Shown here: one piece after another, positions 23,398 to 35,856 of the stretch
How the letters are laid out: each line of letters begins with the position of its first letter
How positions within the stretch are numbered: position 1 is the first letter of the stretch
DNA from: Lonicera japonica
Taxonomy: Eukaryota > Streptophyta > Magnoliopsida > Dipsacales > Caprifoliaceae
Direction of reading: 5' to 3'
Assembly (NCBI GenBank): GCA_021464415.1
Contig: CM038468.1
Location: forward strand, 25,883,325 to 25,947,324
DNA length: 64,000 nucleotides
Notes under the pieces: model-generated
Database searches by the model: none
What the model saw: only the letters and a program-made list of their open reading frames with translations
What the model was told of the DNA's origin: nothing
Translations under genes and position numbers: made by a program

Positions 23398-23659
23398 GGG
23401 TGTTTTTATGAAAAAAAGGGTAGCAATTTAAAAACACTACTAAATTTATGAGAAGTTGGAACAAGAAATGTGTGATTTGATGAGATAGATATTATAGTAC
23501 TTTTTTCGGAAACCAAATCTTTGAGGATGGGTAAGAAATTTTTTCCATGAAAAAAGACAAAAAGATGGAGGATATTTCACCAAATCACCCATCTCTTTTT
23601 CTGCCTTCTCATAAATTTTGTAGTTTTCTCAATAATTTTCCACTGTTTTTAACGAACCC
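23398..23659. mobile_element. Tourist-like MITE
   Basis: Starts GGGTGTTTTTATG and ends AACGAACCC, flanked by TTG on both sides (23395-23397, 23660-23662). The body contains CACCAAATCACCCATCTC, a string shared with the MITE at 26359 in near-identical form, so both belong to one family. A related partial copy lies at about 24129-24250. Confidence 0.6.
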
Positions 23660-24597
23660 TTGCAAATGTGAGATAGACATTAGAACTTTTAACCTACATG
23701 AGTTTATCAACCTAACCGATTCGGGTTATATAACGTTGAGATAGGATGATTGTGCACCAGTGCAACTACAATTGAATGTATTGCACCCTCCAATCATTAC
23801 ATCTTGTAGCAAGAAATTGGGAAACTATTCAGTACAGAGATGTGAACAATTGTCTTGCTTTAGCTTCTTTCATTCTCCTCTGCATCCCAGATTGTACCGC
23901 CTTGTTGTGCTCTCATCCGCTTCGCCTGACTCACTAGCATTCTCAGTTGTTTGCTTGGAAGATCCAAGACTGTTCACCAGCCTGTCACACATGACCCGTC
24001 GCCCTGTCCTTTGCAGTGCACTACGCTCTTACACTTGGTATTTCCATGTTTTAGGAAAACAAATATCAGACTCAATTGTTATCGGTTGTTTCAAGCTAAT
24101 TTCTTCATTTAAAAAATTCAGAATTATGGGTCTGTTTGAGAAAAAATTGGAAAATAATTGAAAAATGACTACTAATAAACACGGTAAGTGATTTGGTGAG
24201 ATGTTCCCTACTTTATCTTCTTTTCCATGTAAAAAATTTCTTACCAACGGGGATTAAATCAAAGGATTACTTTAAAAAAGTTAAGACATTGCCCCCCCAA
24301 TTTTTAGTAATTCTTTGAGATTCCCCTGCCTTGCAGGGACAAAGTCTAACGATTATGCAAACATCGATTAAGTATTATTTCGCATTAAGAACTGTGTAAG
24401 GTGGGGGAATCATTACTTTTAGTCCTTGCTATGCTATGTTGTGTTTTGATGACAAATTTTATCTTTTATTCAGCAGCAGGTTATGCTTGTTGCTTTGAAT
24501 CCATGAAGTACTGATTATACTGAAAGATGATTTCTAGGAGATTTTGAATCTGCTCATTGTTGGTGAGCTCCGCGAAATATGTCGTAACGATAACTAA

Positions 24598-24968
24598 GCC
24601 CCTGTTTGGTATCTTTTTTTTTTTTTTCCTGCAATTTTTAAAAACTAACTCAAAATATATTCTCTACTTTTACACTTTCCAAAAAAACTTTAACTTTACT
24701 TTCTCTCTCTAAAAAACTTTTAAAAACTATAACTTTAAATTCAAAAATCAAAATTCAAATAAAAAATATATATTTAAAACATACTCGTCTATAAAATAAG
24801 TCCATTTTGACTATTTTTTGAAATTTTTTATATAAATTTTTAGTGGTTGAAAAAAACTAAAAAAAAAACAATAAATCCACTTTTCAACATACTTTTAAAT
24901 TCTACCAAACACCATATTTTAAAAACTCAACTTAAAAACTTAACTCAAAACATCTACCAAACAACCCC
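24598..24968. mobile_element. Tourist-like MITE with TAA target duplication
   Basis: Ends are GCCCCTGTTTGGTA and TACCAAACAACCCC, flanked by TAA at 24595-24597 and 24969-24971. It is 371 bp long and is the cleaner sister of the copy at 18300-18630. Confidence 0.8.
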
Positions 24969-25215
24969 TAAGGTTTGTATTTTCTCTAGTATTGGTTAGT
25001 TATGATTTCATTGTATATGTAGACCTGCATTTGTTATTTGTTGTGACGGCAGTCAATGCGTGCATACATTGCAGCCAGTTGAACTATGAATATAAATGGT
25101 TATTTTTTTTGGAATTGTTGTGTTGTATAATAGTAATGACTCATTTTATTATTATCTCACAAGGAGGAATTGAAGTTATTCACTCCTAAGAGGATTGCAG
25201 AAAGGTTCATGTTAT

Positions 25216-25431
25216 GCTCCCTCTGTCCGAGAGAGATAGTCCCACATTACTTTGACTTTGTTACTTAATTTTTAAGGAAACAACTAATTTTAACCTAATC
25301 AATACCCAAGAGCACAACTCATTTTCTATAGTGAAATATTTGTACAGTGATGTCCCAAAATGGAATCGGGATTATCAATTTGAGACATCTTGAAAAGGAA
25401 AGTGGGACTATCCTTTTGAGACTGATGGAGC
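25216..25431. mobile_element. Stowaway-like MITE
   Basis: Left end GCTCCCTCTGTCCGAGAGAG followed by ATAGTCCCAC; right end GTGGGACTATCCTTTTGAGA followed by CTGATGGAGC. The CTCCCTC...GGAG ends and internal layout match the Mariner-derived Stowaway group. It is related to the element at 27192-27396. The TA duplication is eroded. Confidence 0.7.
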
Positions 25432-25467
25432 AACATATATAGAACATTTATATGGTATTACTCTTGC

Positions 25468-25566
25468 CATGAACCGCAAGCCGGGGAAAATCTGCACTCT
25501 TGGTTGAACTCAAATGTCAAAATCATTTCAAAGACAGGATCTCCACAACCATTTGCCGAATTAAAG
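25468..25566 (+). other. exon-like stretch of an unrecognised gene
   Basis: The frame HEPQAGENLHSWLNSNVKII, then SKTGSPQPFAELK, ends before GTGAAA, a weak splice donor. Composition is protein-like and free of stops, but no family is recognised and flanking introns cannot be shown. Confidence 0.22.
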
Positions 25567-26358
25567 GTGAAATTGTACAAAATGATCTGTTTTTCCCTAC
25601 CTACCCTTCTTTGCTTCAGTTTGAGAGCACACATTATTAGAGCTAGGTTTAGACCATTTCCTGATCGATATGATTCATACCTTTTCGAGTTTCTTACTGG
25701 TGGAGAAACCCAAGATAGATTGTATTAAACCCTTTTACATTTGTAATATGTTCTAAATGGAGTGGTATGGATGGTTCCTTCTAGATTTGGTTGATACCAT
25801 GTTAATGCTCCTACAGTGACTAAATTTTGTCTTCTGATGACTACACAGCAAGAGGCATACTGTGTGGACAGATACGGGTCATACATTTCTTACAGTTATC
25901 TCTGAGTGAGTTTTTGAAGTCCTCTTATTATGTGGGATAGCCCGACCCTACTTGTTACTCGACTGAATTTAGCAATGGATCTGTAAAAGGTTTTCATATG
26001 GATGTGTTTACACTACTTTTTCTAGTAGCTTTTCGAATTTCATCATTATCGAAGTGTTATGGTCTTTGTGTTCCTCTATCACGCATTCAATCTTTATCTT
26101 CTTTCTTCTCCTTGAGCTGGTTTTTCAAAAATGCAAATGTGGTTCAAGAAAACAAGATTTCATTTCCTTGTTTCATTCTTCATATGAACAAGGATCATGG
26201 TATCAAGAATTATCTCTACGTCGTTTTTCAATTTCATTTTGGAGTTTTTCTATGTTATTTCGTGTTTTCTTTTCCAACTATTCACCATGTAGCCCATTCT
26301 TACCAAGTTTGGTTATGGAGAAAACAGGAGCCTGTATTCGAATTTCTTTGACAGCTAA

Positions 26359-26629
26359 GTCCCCTGTTTGGTGCGCTGAAGAGATTTGCTTAAAACTAAG
26401 AAGATGATTGAAAATATTACTAATTTTAAGGAGAAATTTTCTTACGCACCGCTAAAGAATATTTTTTCCATTCATAAACACAAAATGTAATAGATCATTT
26501 CACCAAATCACTTGTCTCTTTTTATCAAACTTCTTGTAAAAATTAGTAGCAGTTTCAATTATTTTCCAACTCTCTTTTTTGTTTTTTTGTGTTTTATTTG
26601 TTTTTTTTTCTTTTTTGTTGAACACACCC
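26359..26629. mobile_element. Tourist-like MITE
   Basis: Starts GTCCCCTGTTTGGTG and ends GAACACACCC, preceded by TAA and followed by TGA. The inner string CACCAAATCACTTGTCTC matches the MITE at 23398. The terminal repeat is imperfect. Confidence 0.55.
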
Positions 26630-26932
26630 TGAGTCCCCAAGTAGTAAGTTAGCAAACTTGTGAAACGGTATTAAATCTTATGTATTTGATTTATGTTGCT
26701 TTTTTATTGAGGTTTTACATTCTTAACGGAGAGCTGGATCTATCAGCATTTTCACTTCTAGACTCGCGGATTGTCAAGTATGCGATACCCAACTTACAAC
26801 TGTATTATACTATTATCTCAGACCAGATTTTCTCTTGTAGAAGTGATCTACTTTCTATGAAGAGGTATTATTGTTCATGGCTTTGTTAGTTATATTTCTT
26901 CGTATTTGGCTGCCTATTACCACTAAGATTTG

Positions 26933-27110
26933 TGGGAACAAGCCATTGAAGTAGCGCAAATTATGGATCAATCTCTTGATGAAAGCAATTCCGTTATGGT
27001 ATTGAGATAGATATCTGACTCCTGCATGTCCAGTGCATCTGGGAAAGCAGCAATACAATCATCAAAGTCTGAATCGATGGCTTCATTCTTGTTATGTTTT
27101 TCAGCTTCGT
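26933..27110 (+). pseudogene. exon-like open stretch with one stop, unrecognised
   Basis: The frame reads WEQAIEVAQIMDQSLDESNS, then VMVLR, a TAG, and SDSCMSSASGKAAIQSSKSE. It ends at a TGA just after a CAG/CTTCG stretch. The minus strand is also open here (26968-27207), so coding direction is not certain. Ser-rich, low-complexity. No family recognised. Confidence 0.22.
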
Positions 27111-27191
27111 GAGTATATTCTAAGGTGGTTTTGTTGGGTGTTTCCTTTCTTGGGCACAAGAATAGGTGTGGATACCGTCCATCATCTTTTA

Positions 27192-27396
27192 CGCCCTCCA
27201 ATCTCAAAAGATAGTCCCATTTTGACTTTGATACTTTTCAGAACAAACTAATTACAACCTTATTAAGGGTCTAGACTACAACTTATTTTATATTGTGAGG
27301 TTTTGGTACGTGATTCTTTCCTAGAAAGAAAATGAGACTATTAATTTGAGACATCCCGAAAATAAAAGAGGGACTATCTTTTTGAGACAAAGGGAG
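27192..27396. mobile_element. Stowaway-like MITE with TA target duplication
   Basis: Bounded by TA at 27190-27191 and 27397-27398. The left end reads CGCCCTCCAATCTCAAAAGA then TAGTCCC; the right end reads GGGACTATCTTTTTGAGACA then AAGGGAG. The terminal repeat is about 28 bp with a few mismatches. Length is 205 bp. Confidence 0.78.
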
Positions 27397-27399
27397 TAT

Positions 27400-28690
27400 G
27401 GTCAAGTATACCTTTACCAAACTTTTTCATTTCCTTACTCACTCATGAGTGCGACCAGTCCTTACCAAACACCGCCATCCACTCCCAGAGCTCTGGTGTC
27501 CACCGAACCCACCCTAAACCTTTAATCATCACTCTCTTTGGCCACTTCATTTATTTCTGTATGCATGTATGTATTTTATACGGAGAATTTGTGTTCGCAT
27601 ATATAAAGAAAATGATCTAAAAGATTTGTTAAGGAATTAATAGGAATAGACATTCCATGACCGATCTTTGAGCCGATGTTTCTTGTGTGGATGGGCCATG
27701 TCTGGCTTCGATCTGCCACCACCTGGCAAAAGATTACCGGAGCTGGTCTAGCAGAATGCCACATCTATTGTTGTGGCATTTTGATGGAGATAATTACATT
27801 AGCAAGGCCATGTTGTTGAAATCAAAGGGCCCCAGGACCAGCAGCAGCAGGCTTGGCGTCTCATTCTAATGGATTCTAGCAATGCCAAGGTTTGTAGAGT
27901 CAGCCCACCGTATCCATTTGAAACTTCGTGTAAGAATGGCTTTTGAGAGCATTAACGACATCTATATCTGGGAAAGTACTGGTTAAAATGAGAGGAAATT
28001 AATGAAGAATAATATAATTTATTGCATGTTCTATTACATTTTTCCTTTTCACTTTGCAAGATCCGATGGCAAGTGTTTTTTCAAGAGCGTTGTTAGGAGA
28101 CGAGGTGCTGCTCAAAATGCAATTCAAGGTGTGTAAGGCGCCTTCCACCTGAGAATTTTACTGATGTAATTTCACGTATTGAAAGAATCGTTTTGTATGT
28201 GGAATATTGGTTCTGCGGGTGGCCTATGAAGAGACTCTAGTTGCGTAAGTTCCCATTTCCCTTCTACTTTCTTGCTTATATTGAACTTCTATGTATACAT
28301 ATAAATTTATTTATATGTAACTCAGTGCACTTCTATCTTCTCGCTTGTCTGCAATCAGTTATGCCATTAGCTATCCGAATGAACTTGTTTATCCTGCGCA
28401 ACAGTCAACAATTAACTTACTAACCCCCGTGCTGCTGCTGCGGCTTAATTTTGTCTCTGATAGTAGAAGAGGATATAGCAGAATCTTTTTTTCTTTTAAT
28501 AAAAACTTGAGCGATGAGGTTGTTGATTTTTTTTTGTCCCCGGAGAAGTCCTAGTTACTCTGTGTCCGTAAGATCACCGAGGCAATTATTTGTATTTACT
28601 TCATAGAAATTTTGCCTCTCGTTCTTTTACAATGTGCTTTTTGGCCTCTTGTCGAAATTGGACTTATCCCAATTTTTTAAGGGTAATTTT
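27400..28690. other. no assignable gene; short open stretches
   Basis: Locally GC-richer than average (27460-27900 and 28070-28150), with stretches such as DPMASVFSRALLGDEVLLKM (about 28063-28122) that read like protein. Frames are short, lack recognisable motifs and cannot be joined with confidence. This could be the 3' part of the broken gene starting near 20719. Confidence 0.3.
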
Positions 28691-30298
28691 ATTTCTATGC
28701 GCAGATTTTTGCAGATAATCCACCCTTGATTTATGTTAATATTGAAATAAACTTCTCAAAACTTTTTTATAAAAATTGAGAAGTATATCCACCAATTAAT
28801 AATCATTTTAAATGTATTTACTTTTAAAATTAGTTTCCTAATTAGCATAAACTTCTTTACTTTTAAAATTAGTTTCCTAATTAGAATATACTTCCTTAAT
28901 AATATTTTTTTCTTAATTTGTTAAAAGGCATATTGATACAAGTACTAAAGATTCATTATTCATAAAAAATATACAATACGAATAATTTTTTTCAACAAAT
29001 ATGAGTTTACTATTTTCTTTTTCTTTTTCTTTTTTCTATACAACGAGGGCTCTAAATAAATAAAAATAAAGCAGAATTAGAACTTAAGAAACTAATTAAG
29101 AATTACTGGTTGGAGGCAACAAACATCGTTTTCTTCAATCTCAATCATTTCAAGTCAAAGGAAGAATATTCAACTATAATATATGTTTGTTTTCTTGTTT
29201 GCCATGATAAATCTGTAATTAAAGTTATAATTTTAATTTACTTCTAGGTATAAACTAAATTTTGTAGACATATTACAAATGTTTCAAACTATACTTATTG
29301 TTTAATTATTATTGTAAGACTAATGTGAATTATTGTATAATATCAATTCTAAAAATAAATGTAAATCATAGACTATAGTCTAATATCGAGTCTGAAAAGT
29401 GGATATAATTAACAATAAATTATGTATATTAGAAATATCATTTTATTATACAATTTATGTTTATTTTTTAATATATTATATGACGGTGTATAGAAGTAAA
29501 AATTTAGTGGATAATTTACAATTGAATTAAAAAGAATCATTATTTTATAAAAATTATGCCAATATTTATTTTTGTAAGTTTATCTAACAACATGGTTAAA
29601 CTTAGTATGCAATACATATTATCTCAATAAAACCCAAAAAGAGGAATAGATTGACAAATTTCGCTGATAGAAATGAAATCACCCTTGTTCATTACTAATC
29701 AAATTGATAAGGATGTTTAATTTTTTTTGATTGTTGAAATTTAAATTATGAATTATTTGATTTTCTATATTTTAGTAATTGATTAAGTTGTTAGAAGTTA
29801 TTTGATTGTTTAAATTTAAATTTTGAATTTGATTTTATAGATATTAGTTTCTAGCAAGATTTTAAAAGTTTAGACTAGTTTAATAATCAATTAGATGATA
29901 GTGACATTATAGGAATAACAATAATATAAATTAGTTTTGTAGCTATATTAATTTAATTTTAATTATTTATCCATAAAAGTTTGAATTTTAAATAAAACTT
30001 TGGACCTTAAAGTATTGGTATAAAAGTTGTGTCCTTAAATAGATAGAGAAATGAATATTCGTCCTTAAAACTAACTGCCCCTATTTTTATTTATTTAATT
30101 AAAGTGGATGTACTTATTAATCTAGTGGATTTTTCAATATTAAATTATTAATAAAATAATATTTATAAACTTAAATAAATAATACTTTTTGTCAGTCTAT
30201 CCACATTCGTGGATTAATTTAGTAGGCAACATGGATTAACTTAATAAAGCGGATTAACTGTAAGATATTGTGGATAGCCTTTTTTAACTATCTTACAA
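28691..30298. other. very AT-rich intergenic DNA, no gene seen
   Basis: Long A/T runs and no open frame above 60 codons. A short direct repeat ACTTTTAAAATTAGTTTCCT is seen at about 28829 and 28858. Confidence 0.6.
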
Positions 30299-30721
30299 TA
30301 CGTTTAGATTGAGGGAATGAGAAGGAAATGATAAGAAAAGAAGATAAAGGATTGTATTTCATTTGTTTGAATAGATTTATGAGAGAGTGGAGAGGAAAGG
30401 GGGTAATGAAAGGGAAGGGAAGGGAATACTAATCCCTATATTCTTTTATTTTGTTTCCTTCCAATATTGGGAGGAGTAGAAGGGATAGGAAAAGTTTTTA
30501 ATAAATTATTCACCTTATTTCAAATATGACCCTAATTTGTAAATAATATATTAAATTACATTCATTTCCTCTCTTTTCTTCTTTCTATCCAAATCATTTC
30601 ATTCTTTTCTATCTTCATCTATTCGAATAACAATAAAACTAAACTTATTCCTTTCCATTATTTCCTCTCGTAATCAACTATTTCCTTTCTATCCATCCCT
30701 TTCAATCCAAACAGACCGTTA
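30299..30721. mobile_element. MITE A, whose right part seeds the tandem array
   Basis: The left end ACGTTTAGATTGAGGGAATG and the right end CTTTCAATCCAAACAGACCG form an imperfect inverted repeat that continues inward (GAAGGAAATGA against TTTCCTTTC). Purine-rich in the left arm and pyrimidine-rich in the right. Its last 95 bp or so reappear at each junction of the array at 30626-34110. Confidence 0.65.
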
Positions 30722-33700
30722 GTCTATGCCCCTGGATGATGTCCAAAAGAAAAAACTAGTAAAATAGAATGAATATTTTAGAGAGAGAATTGAGAGAATG
30801 AATTTTGTGCATTGAATAATTCAGTATCATAAGAGATGGTCCTATTTATAGGACAATGTACATGATATAAAAAGGAAAGTAAATCACCTTAAATCAATCC
30901 ACATGATTCAATGGATTTGAAGAACTAAATTATGGATATAAAATATACACAAAAGTCAACAATATATTCTAACATTCCTAAATTAGACTCACACTAGCAA
31001 AACTATTGTCCTGAATTTCCACACCTCAAAAAAGGAACAATTGATTGTTAATTTAAGATGGAGGGAATATTAGTTTTCGACTCATTGCACTTTAACAATG
31101 AAAAACAAAATTTAGTAAACCAAGTTATATGGAATTATATATTTGGGATATTACTTTAAACCCCAAATTTGTTACACATATATATCGGTTCATTTCTCCT
31201 CTTTGCGTATTCTAAGGCCATCTCCGATGGTAATTTCTATTTTTGCATTTCTTTCCATTGTGTTATGAACCTTATGAAAAATTTCTATATCTAATTGGTA
31301 ATATATATACATGGGTAGAAAGGATAGAAAACATGGTCTCTAATGGTGTATCATTCTTTGCTTACTTGTCATTTATTTAAGAAGGGAGATAATTAGTGGA
31401 TTTAGTGATATCCAATAAGATTTTTCCATGTTATATTGAAAATTCTATCATCATCTGACTCACCTTTCACCGCATACAGAAATAACTATAAAACTAAACT
31501 CATTCTTTTCCATTATTTCCTCTCCTAATCAACCATTTCCTTTCCATCAATCCCTTTCAATCCAAATAGACCGTTAGTCTATGCCCCCTGGATGACGTCC
31601 AAAAGAAAAAACTAGTCAAATAGAATGAAATCAAATAGAATGAATATTTTAGAGAGAGAATTGAGAGAATGAATTTTCTGCATTGAATAATTCAGTCTCA
31701 CAAGAGATGGTCCTATTTATAGGACAATGTACATGATATAAAAAGGAAAGTAAATCACCTTAAATTAATCCACATGATTCAATGGATTTGAAGAACAAAA
31801 TTATGGATATAAAATATATACAAAAGTCAACAATATATTCTAACATTCCTAAATTAGACACACAAAACAAAACTATTGTCCTGAATTTCAACACCTCAAA
31901 AAAGGAACAGTTGACTGTTAATTTAAGATATAGGGAATATTAGTTTTTGACTCATTGCACTTTAACAATGAAAAACAAAATTTAGTAAACCAAGTTATAA
32001 GGTTTTATATATTTGGGATATTACTTTAAACCCCAAATTTGTTGCACATATATATCGGTTCATTTTCTCCTCTTTGCGTATTCTAAGGCCATCTCCAATG
32101 GTAATTTCTATTTTTGCATTTCTTTCCTCTGTGTTATGAACCTTATAAAAAATTTCTATATCTAATTGGTAATATATATACATGGGTAGAAAGGATAGAA
32201 AATATGGTCTCTAATGGTGTATCATTTTTTGCTTACTTGTCATTTATTTAAGAAGGGAGATAATTAGTGGATTTAGTGATATCCAATAAGATTTTTCCAT
32301 GTTATATTGAAAATTCAATCACCATCTGACTCACCTTTCACCGCATACAGAAATAACTATAAAACTAAACTCATTCCTTTCCATTATTTTCTCTCCTAAT
32401 CAACTATTTCCTTTCCATCAATCTCTTTCAATCCAAACAGACCGTTAGTCTATGCCCCCTGGATGATGTCCAAAAGAAAAAACTAGTCAAATAGAATGAA
32501 ATCAAATAAAATGAATATTTTAGAGAGAGAATTGAGAGAACGAATTTTCTGCATTGAATAATTCAGTATCACAAGAGATGGTCCTATTTATAGGACAATG
32601 TACATGATATAAAAAGGAAAGTAAATCACCTTAAATCAATCTACATGATTCAATTAATGGATTTGAAGAACTAAATTATGGATATAAAACATACACAAAA
32701 GTCAACAATATATTCTAACATTCCTAAATTAGACTCACACTAACAAAACTATTGTCCTGAATTTCAACACCTCAAAAAAGGAACAATTGATTGTTAATTT
32801 AAGATGGAGGGAATATTAGTTTTCGACTCATTGCACTTTAATGATGAAAAACAAAATTTAGTAAACCAAGTTATATGGAGTTATATATTTGGGATATTAC
32901 TTTAAACCCCAAATTTGTTACACATATATATCGGTTCATTTCTCCTCTTCGCGTATTCTAAGGCCATCTCCGATGGTAATTTCTATTTTTGCATTTCTTT
33001 CCATTGTGTTATGAACCTTATGAAAAATTTCTATATCTAATTGGTAATATATATATACATGGGTAGAAAAGATAGAAAAAATGGTCTGTAATGGTGTATC
33101 ATTTTTTGCTTACTTGTCATTTATTTAAGAAAGGAGATAATTAGTGGATTTAGTGATATCCAATAAGATTTTTCCATGTTATATTGAAAATTCTATTACC
33201 ATTTGACTCACCTTTCACCGCATACAGAAATAATTATAAAACTAAACTCGTTCCTTTCCATTATTTTCTCTCCTAATTAACCATTTCCTTTCCATCAATC
33301 CCTTTCAATCCAAACAGACCGTTAGTCTATGCCCCCTGGATGACGTCCAAAAGAAAAAAAAAACTTGTCAAATAGAATGAAATCAAATAGAATGAATATT
33401 TTAGAGAGAGAATTGAGAGAAAGAATTTTCTGCATTGAATAATTCAGTCTCACAAGAGATGGTCCTATTTATAGGACAATGTACATGATATAAAAAGGAA
33501 AGTAAATCATCTTAAATCAGTCCACATGATTCAATGGATTTGAAGAACTAAATTATGGATATAAAATATACACAAAAGTCAACAATATATTCTAACATTC
33601 CTAAATTAGACTCACACTAACAAAACTATTGTCCTAAATTTCAACACCTCAAAAAAGGAACAATTGACTGTTAATTTAAGATGGAGGGAATATTAGTTTT

Positions 33701-34110
33701 CGACTCATTGCACTTTAACAATGAAAAACAAAATTTAGTAAACCAAGTTATATGGAATTATATATTTGGGATATTACTATAAACCCCACCCCAAATTTGT
33801 TGCACATATATATCGGTTCATTTTTTCCTCTTTGCGTATTCTAAGGCCATCTCCAATGGTAATTTATATTTTTGCATTTCTTTCCTTTGTGTTATGAACC
33901 TTATAAAAAATTTCTATATCTAATTTGTAATATATTTACATGGGTAGAAAGGATAGAAAAAATGTTCTCTAATGGTGTATCATGTTTTGCTTACTTGTCA
34001 TTTATTTAAGAAGGGAGATAATTAGTGAATTTAGTGATATCTAATAAGATTTTTCCATGTTATATTGAAAATTCTATTACCATCTTACTCACCTTTCACC
34101 GCATACATAA
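30626..34110 (+). repeat. four tandem copies of an 855-881 bp unit
   Basis: Unit starts, marked by AATAACTATAAAA or a close variant, lie at 30626, 31481, 32352 and 33229, and the end is at 34110, giving lengths of 855, 871, 877 and 881 bp. Every unit carries the same ordered sequence (for example GTTAGTCTATGCC at 30718, 31573, 32444, 33321, and TCCTATTTATAGGACAATGT). Copies differ by a few percent. Units 1 and 3 share variants not found in 2 and 4 and the reverse: CAGTATCA against CAGTCTCA, GTTACACAT against GTTGCACAT, TTATGAAAAA against TTATAAAAAA, CATCTCCGATGG against CATCTCCAATGG. No coding sequence is present. Confidence 0.92.
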
Positions 34111-34206
34111 ATAACTATAAAAATGACTATTGAAACACTTTTTTTCCTTTTTATCTTTTATAACATAAAAATTTACTTGAATTAAAATGGCCATTGGAGA
34201 TGGTCT
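33844..34206. mobile_element. MITE B, complete copy at the end of the array
   Basis: Ends are AGGCCATCTCCAATGG and CCATTGGAGATGGTCT. The same left end occurs in every array unit, but units 1-3 are cut at AATAACTATAAAA before the right end. Only this last copy has both ends. The CATCTCCAATGG terminus is common among plant MITEs. Confidence 0.75.
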
Positions 34207-35545
34207 GGGATCCAATCATTGGGCAGGAAGTTTTTCAATAGATTGTTCTCGGGTGTTGAAATTATCTTACATTGATAACCACCTCTGTGGAAAATCAATT
34301 TAGATTGCTCGTGTGTGGATAATATGGACTACTAGATTCAAATTTAATGATTCAGATTTTTGTCCTCAGTCAAAATTTGAACCGTCAAATCTAAATCTAA
34401 GGGTTCAGATCTTCCAACATTATTCTGGAGTGATGAAAATCTGAGTTGAGTTGGTGAGCCATATGGGTCGTCTAATCTAAGTCAAGGTTATTTGGTCGAG
34501 CCATGTCTAGTCATCTAAGCGACCACATAATATATCTACTGTTTTCCTCTTTGAATTTTGGCCTACCAGTCCAAGATATCTACTCTACGTAACTACTAGT
34601 GCCAATAGTGTGTGCATTAGTATAGTTTGTTTACACATTATCCCTGTTAAGAGTATCTCTGGCGCGTATATTAATATGATAAATATACCATTCATTGATT
34701 CACACAACGAATATAAATTAATTGAGAAATTTACTTTGGTGTGGTAAAAGATGGATATACTTATCTCATACGGGTATGTTATTCGTATACTTGTATGACA
34801 AATAAAAAAAAAAACTCATAAGAGTAAATTTTATTCTTATGAGTTACAAGAGTAAGGTTCATTTGTATGACAAATAAAAAAAATATTCATACTAGTAAGC
34901 TTCATTCATATAAGAGTAAGGTTGACTCGTATGAGTCATAAGATTATGCTTCACTCTTATAGCATTAGCTCACTCAAAACTCAAAGTCTTGAAAGAGAAA
35001 AGGAGCTCCAGTTCTTTGCAAATTAAGCCCCAGTATTTATTACCAGTCAGAATTGGACCATAATGGAATTGAGGCCTATACCGGCACCATAATATCAGAT
35101 TGAGGTATAGGCAACATCAAATCAAGGAGGGTTGCCATGCTTGTAAAGATGTATAATATCTCGTTGATTTATTTTTTAATTTATGCACTATTCAAATGTG
35201 CCAAGCCTTATCGTAATTTTTGTACCATATCCGCGATATCATATAAAAAAATTTAGTACTATATTTACAAATTTAAACTTGCGTTTTATAAAGATGATGC
35301 TCTTACAAATGAATTGTGGTGAAGAAACTATTCATCCTTACAAATAACCCATATACCCAAATACTATGTTAATTTAGGGCTTGTTTGGTTGTGCAAAATA
35401 TTTGATTTATAATTGTTGTATTGTGAATTAACAAATCATAAAGTATTTCATTTCAACAAAGAATTTTGTGGTGTAATTTTTTCCATATAAACTTGTATAA
35501 TAGATATAAGTTATATAATTTCAACAATAACGTTTTCTTATTTAA
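34207..35545. other. no gene seen
   Basis: Moderately AT-rich intergenic DNA. It contains short repeated strings around 34800-34960 (ACAAATAAAAAAA, ATAAGAGTAAGGTT) and a Tourist-like left end GGGCTTGTTTGGTT near 35377 without a matching right end. Confidence 0.5.
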
Positions 35546-35856
35546 TGTTTTACCCATTAACTTAAATTTGTGACTTTTTATAACTAAACATTTAAATTAA
35601 ATAATTCATAAATTATAATTTTTAAAATTATCTAATTTATAAATTAGAAGATAATTCATAAAAAAAAAATTAAGAAACAAACATATTAATAATCATATTA
35701 CAAACATCCTTGTCAAAAGAGAAAAAGAAAAAGAAAAAAGAAAAGTAAAGATAATATACATCCTATCATTGATGTCAATGAACACCACACAATACACTAA
35801 TAATATCGCAATCAATCCGAGGGCCAATAATTGATGTACAACTGAATCCATTTTGC

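Noticed and set aside
23760..24161. 133-codon plus-strand open frame
   Set aside because: Cys/Ser/Leu-rich reading without motifs; its 3' end runs into a partial MITE. It may overlap an exon of the unknown gene but cannot be supported as a gene.
25998..26407. Two overlapping 117-codon frames, Phe/Leu-rich
   Set aside because: Both frames are open because the DNA is T-rich; the hydrophobic runs come from poly-T and not from a recognisable membrane protein, and the end lies in a MITE.
30626..34110. Array as LTRs of one retrotransposon
   Set aside because: There are four head-to-tail copies with no TG...CA borders, no target duplication and no interior; junctions fall inside MITEs.
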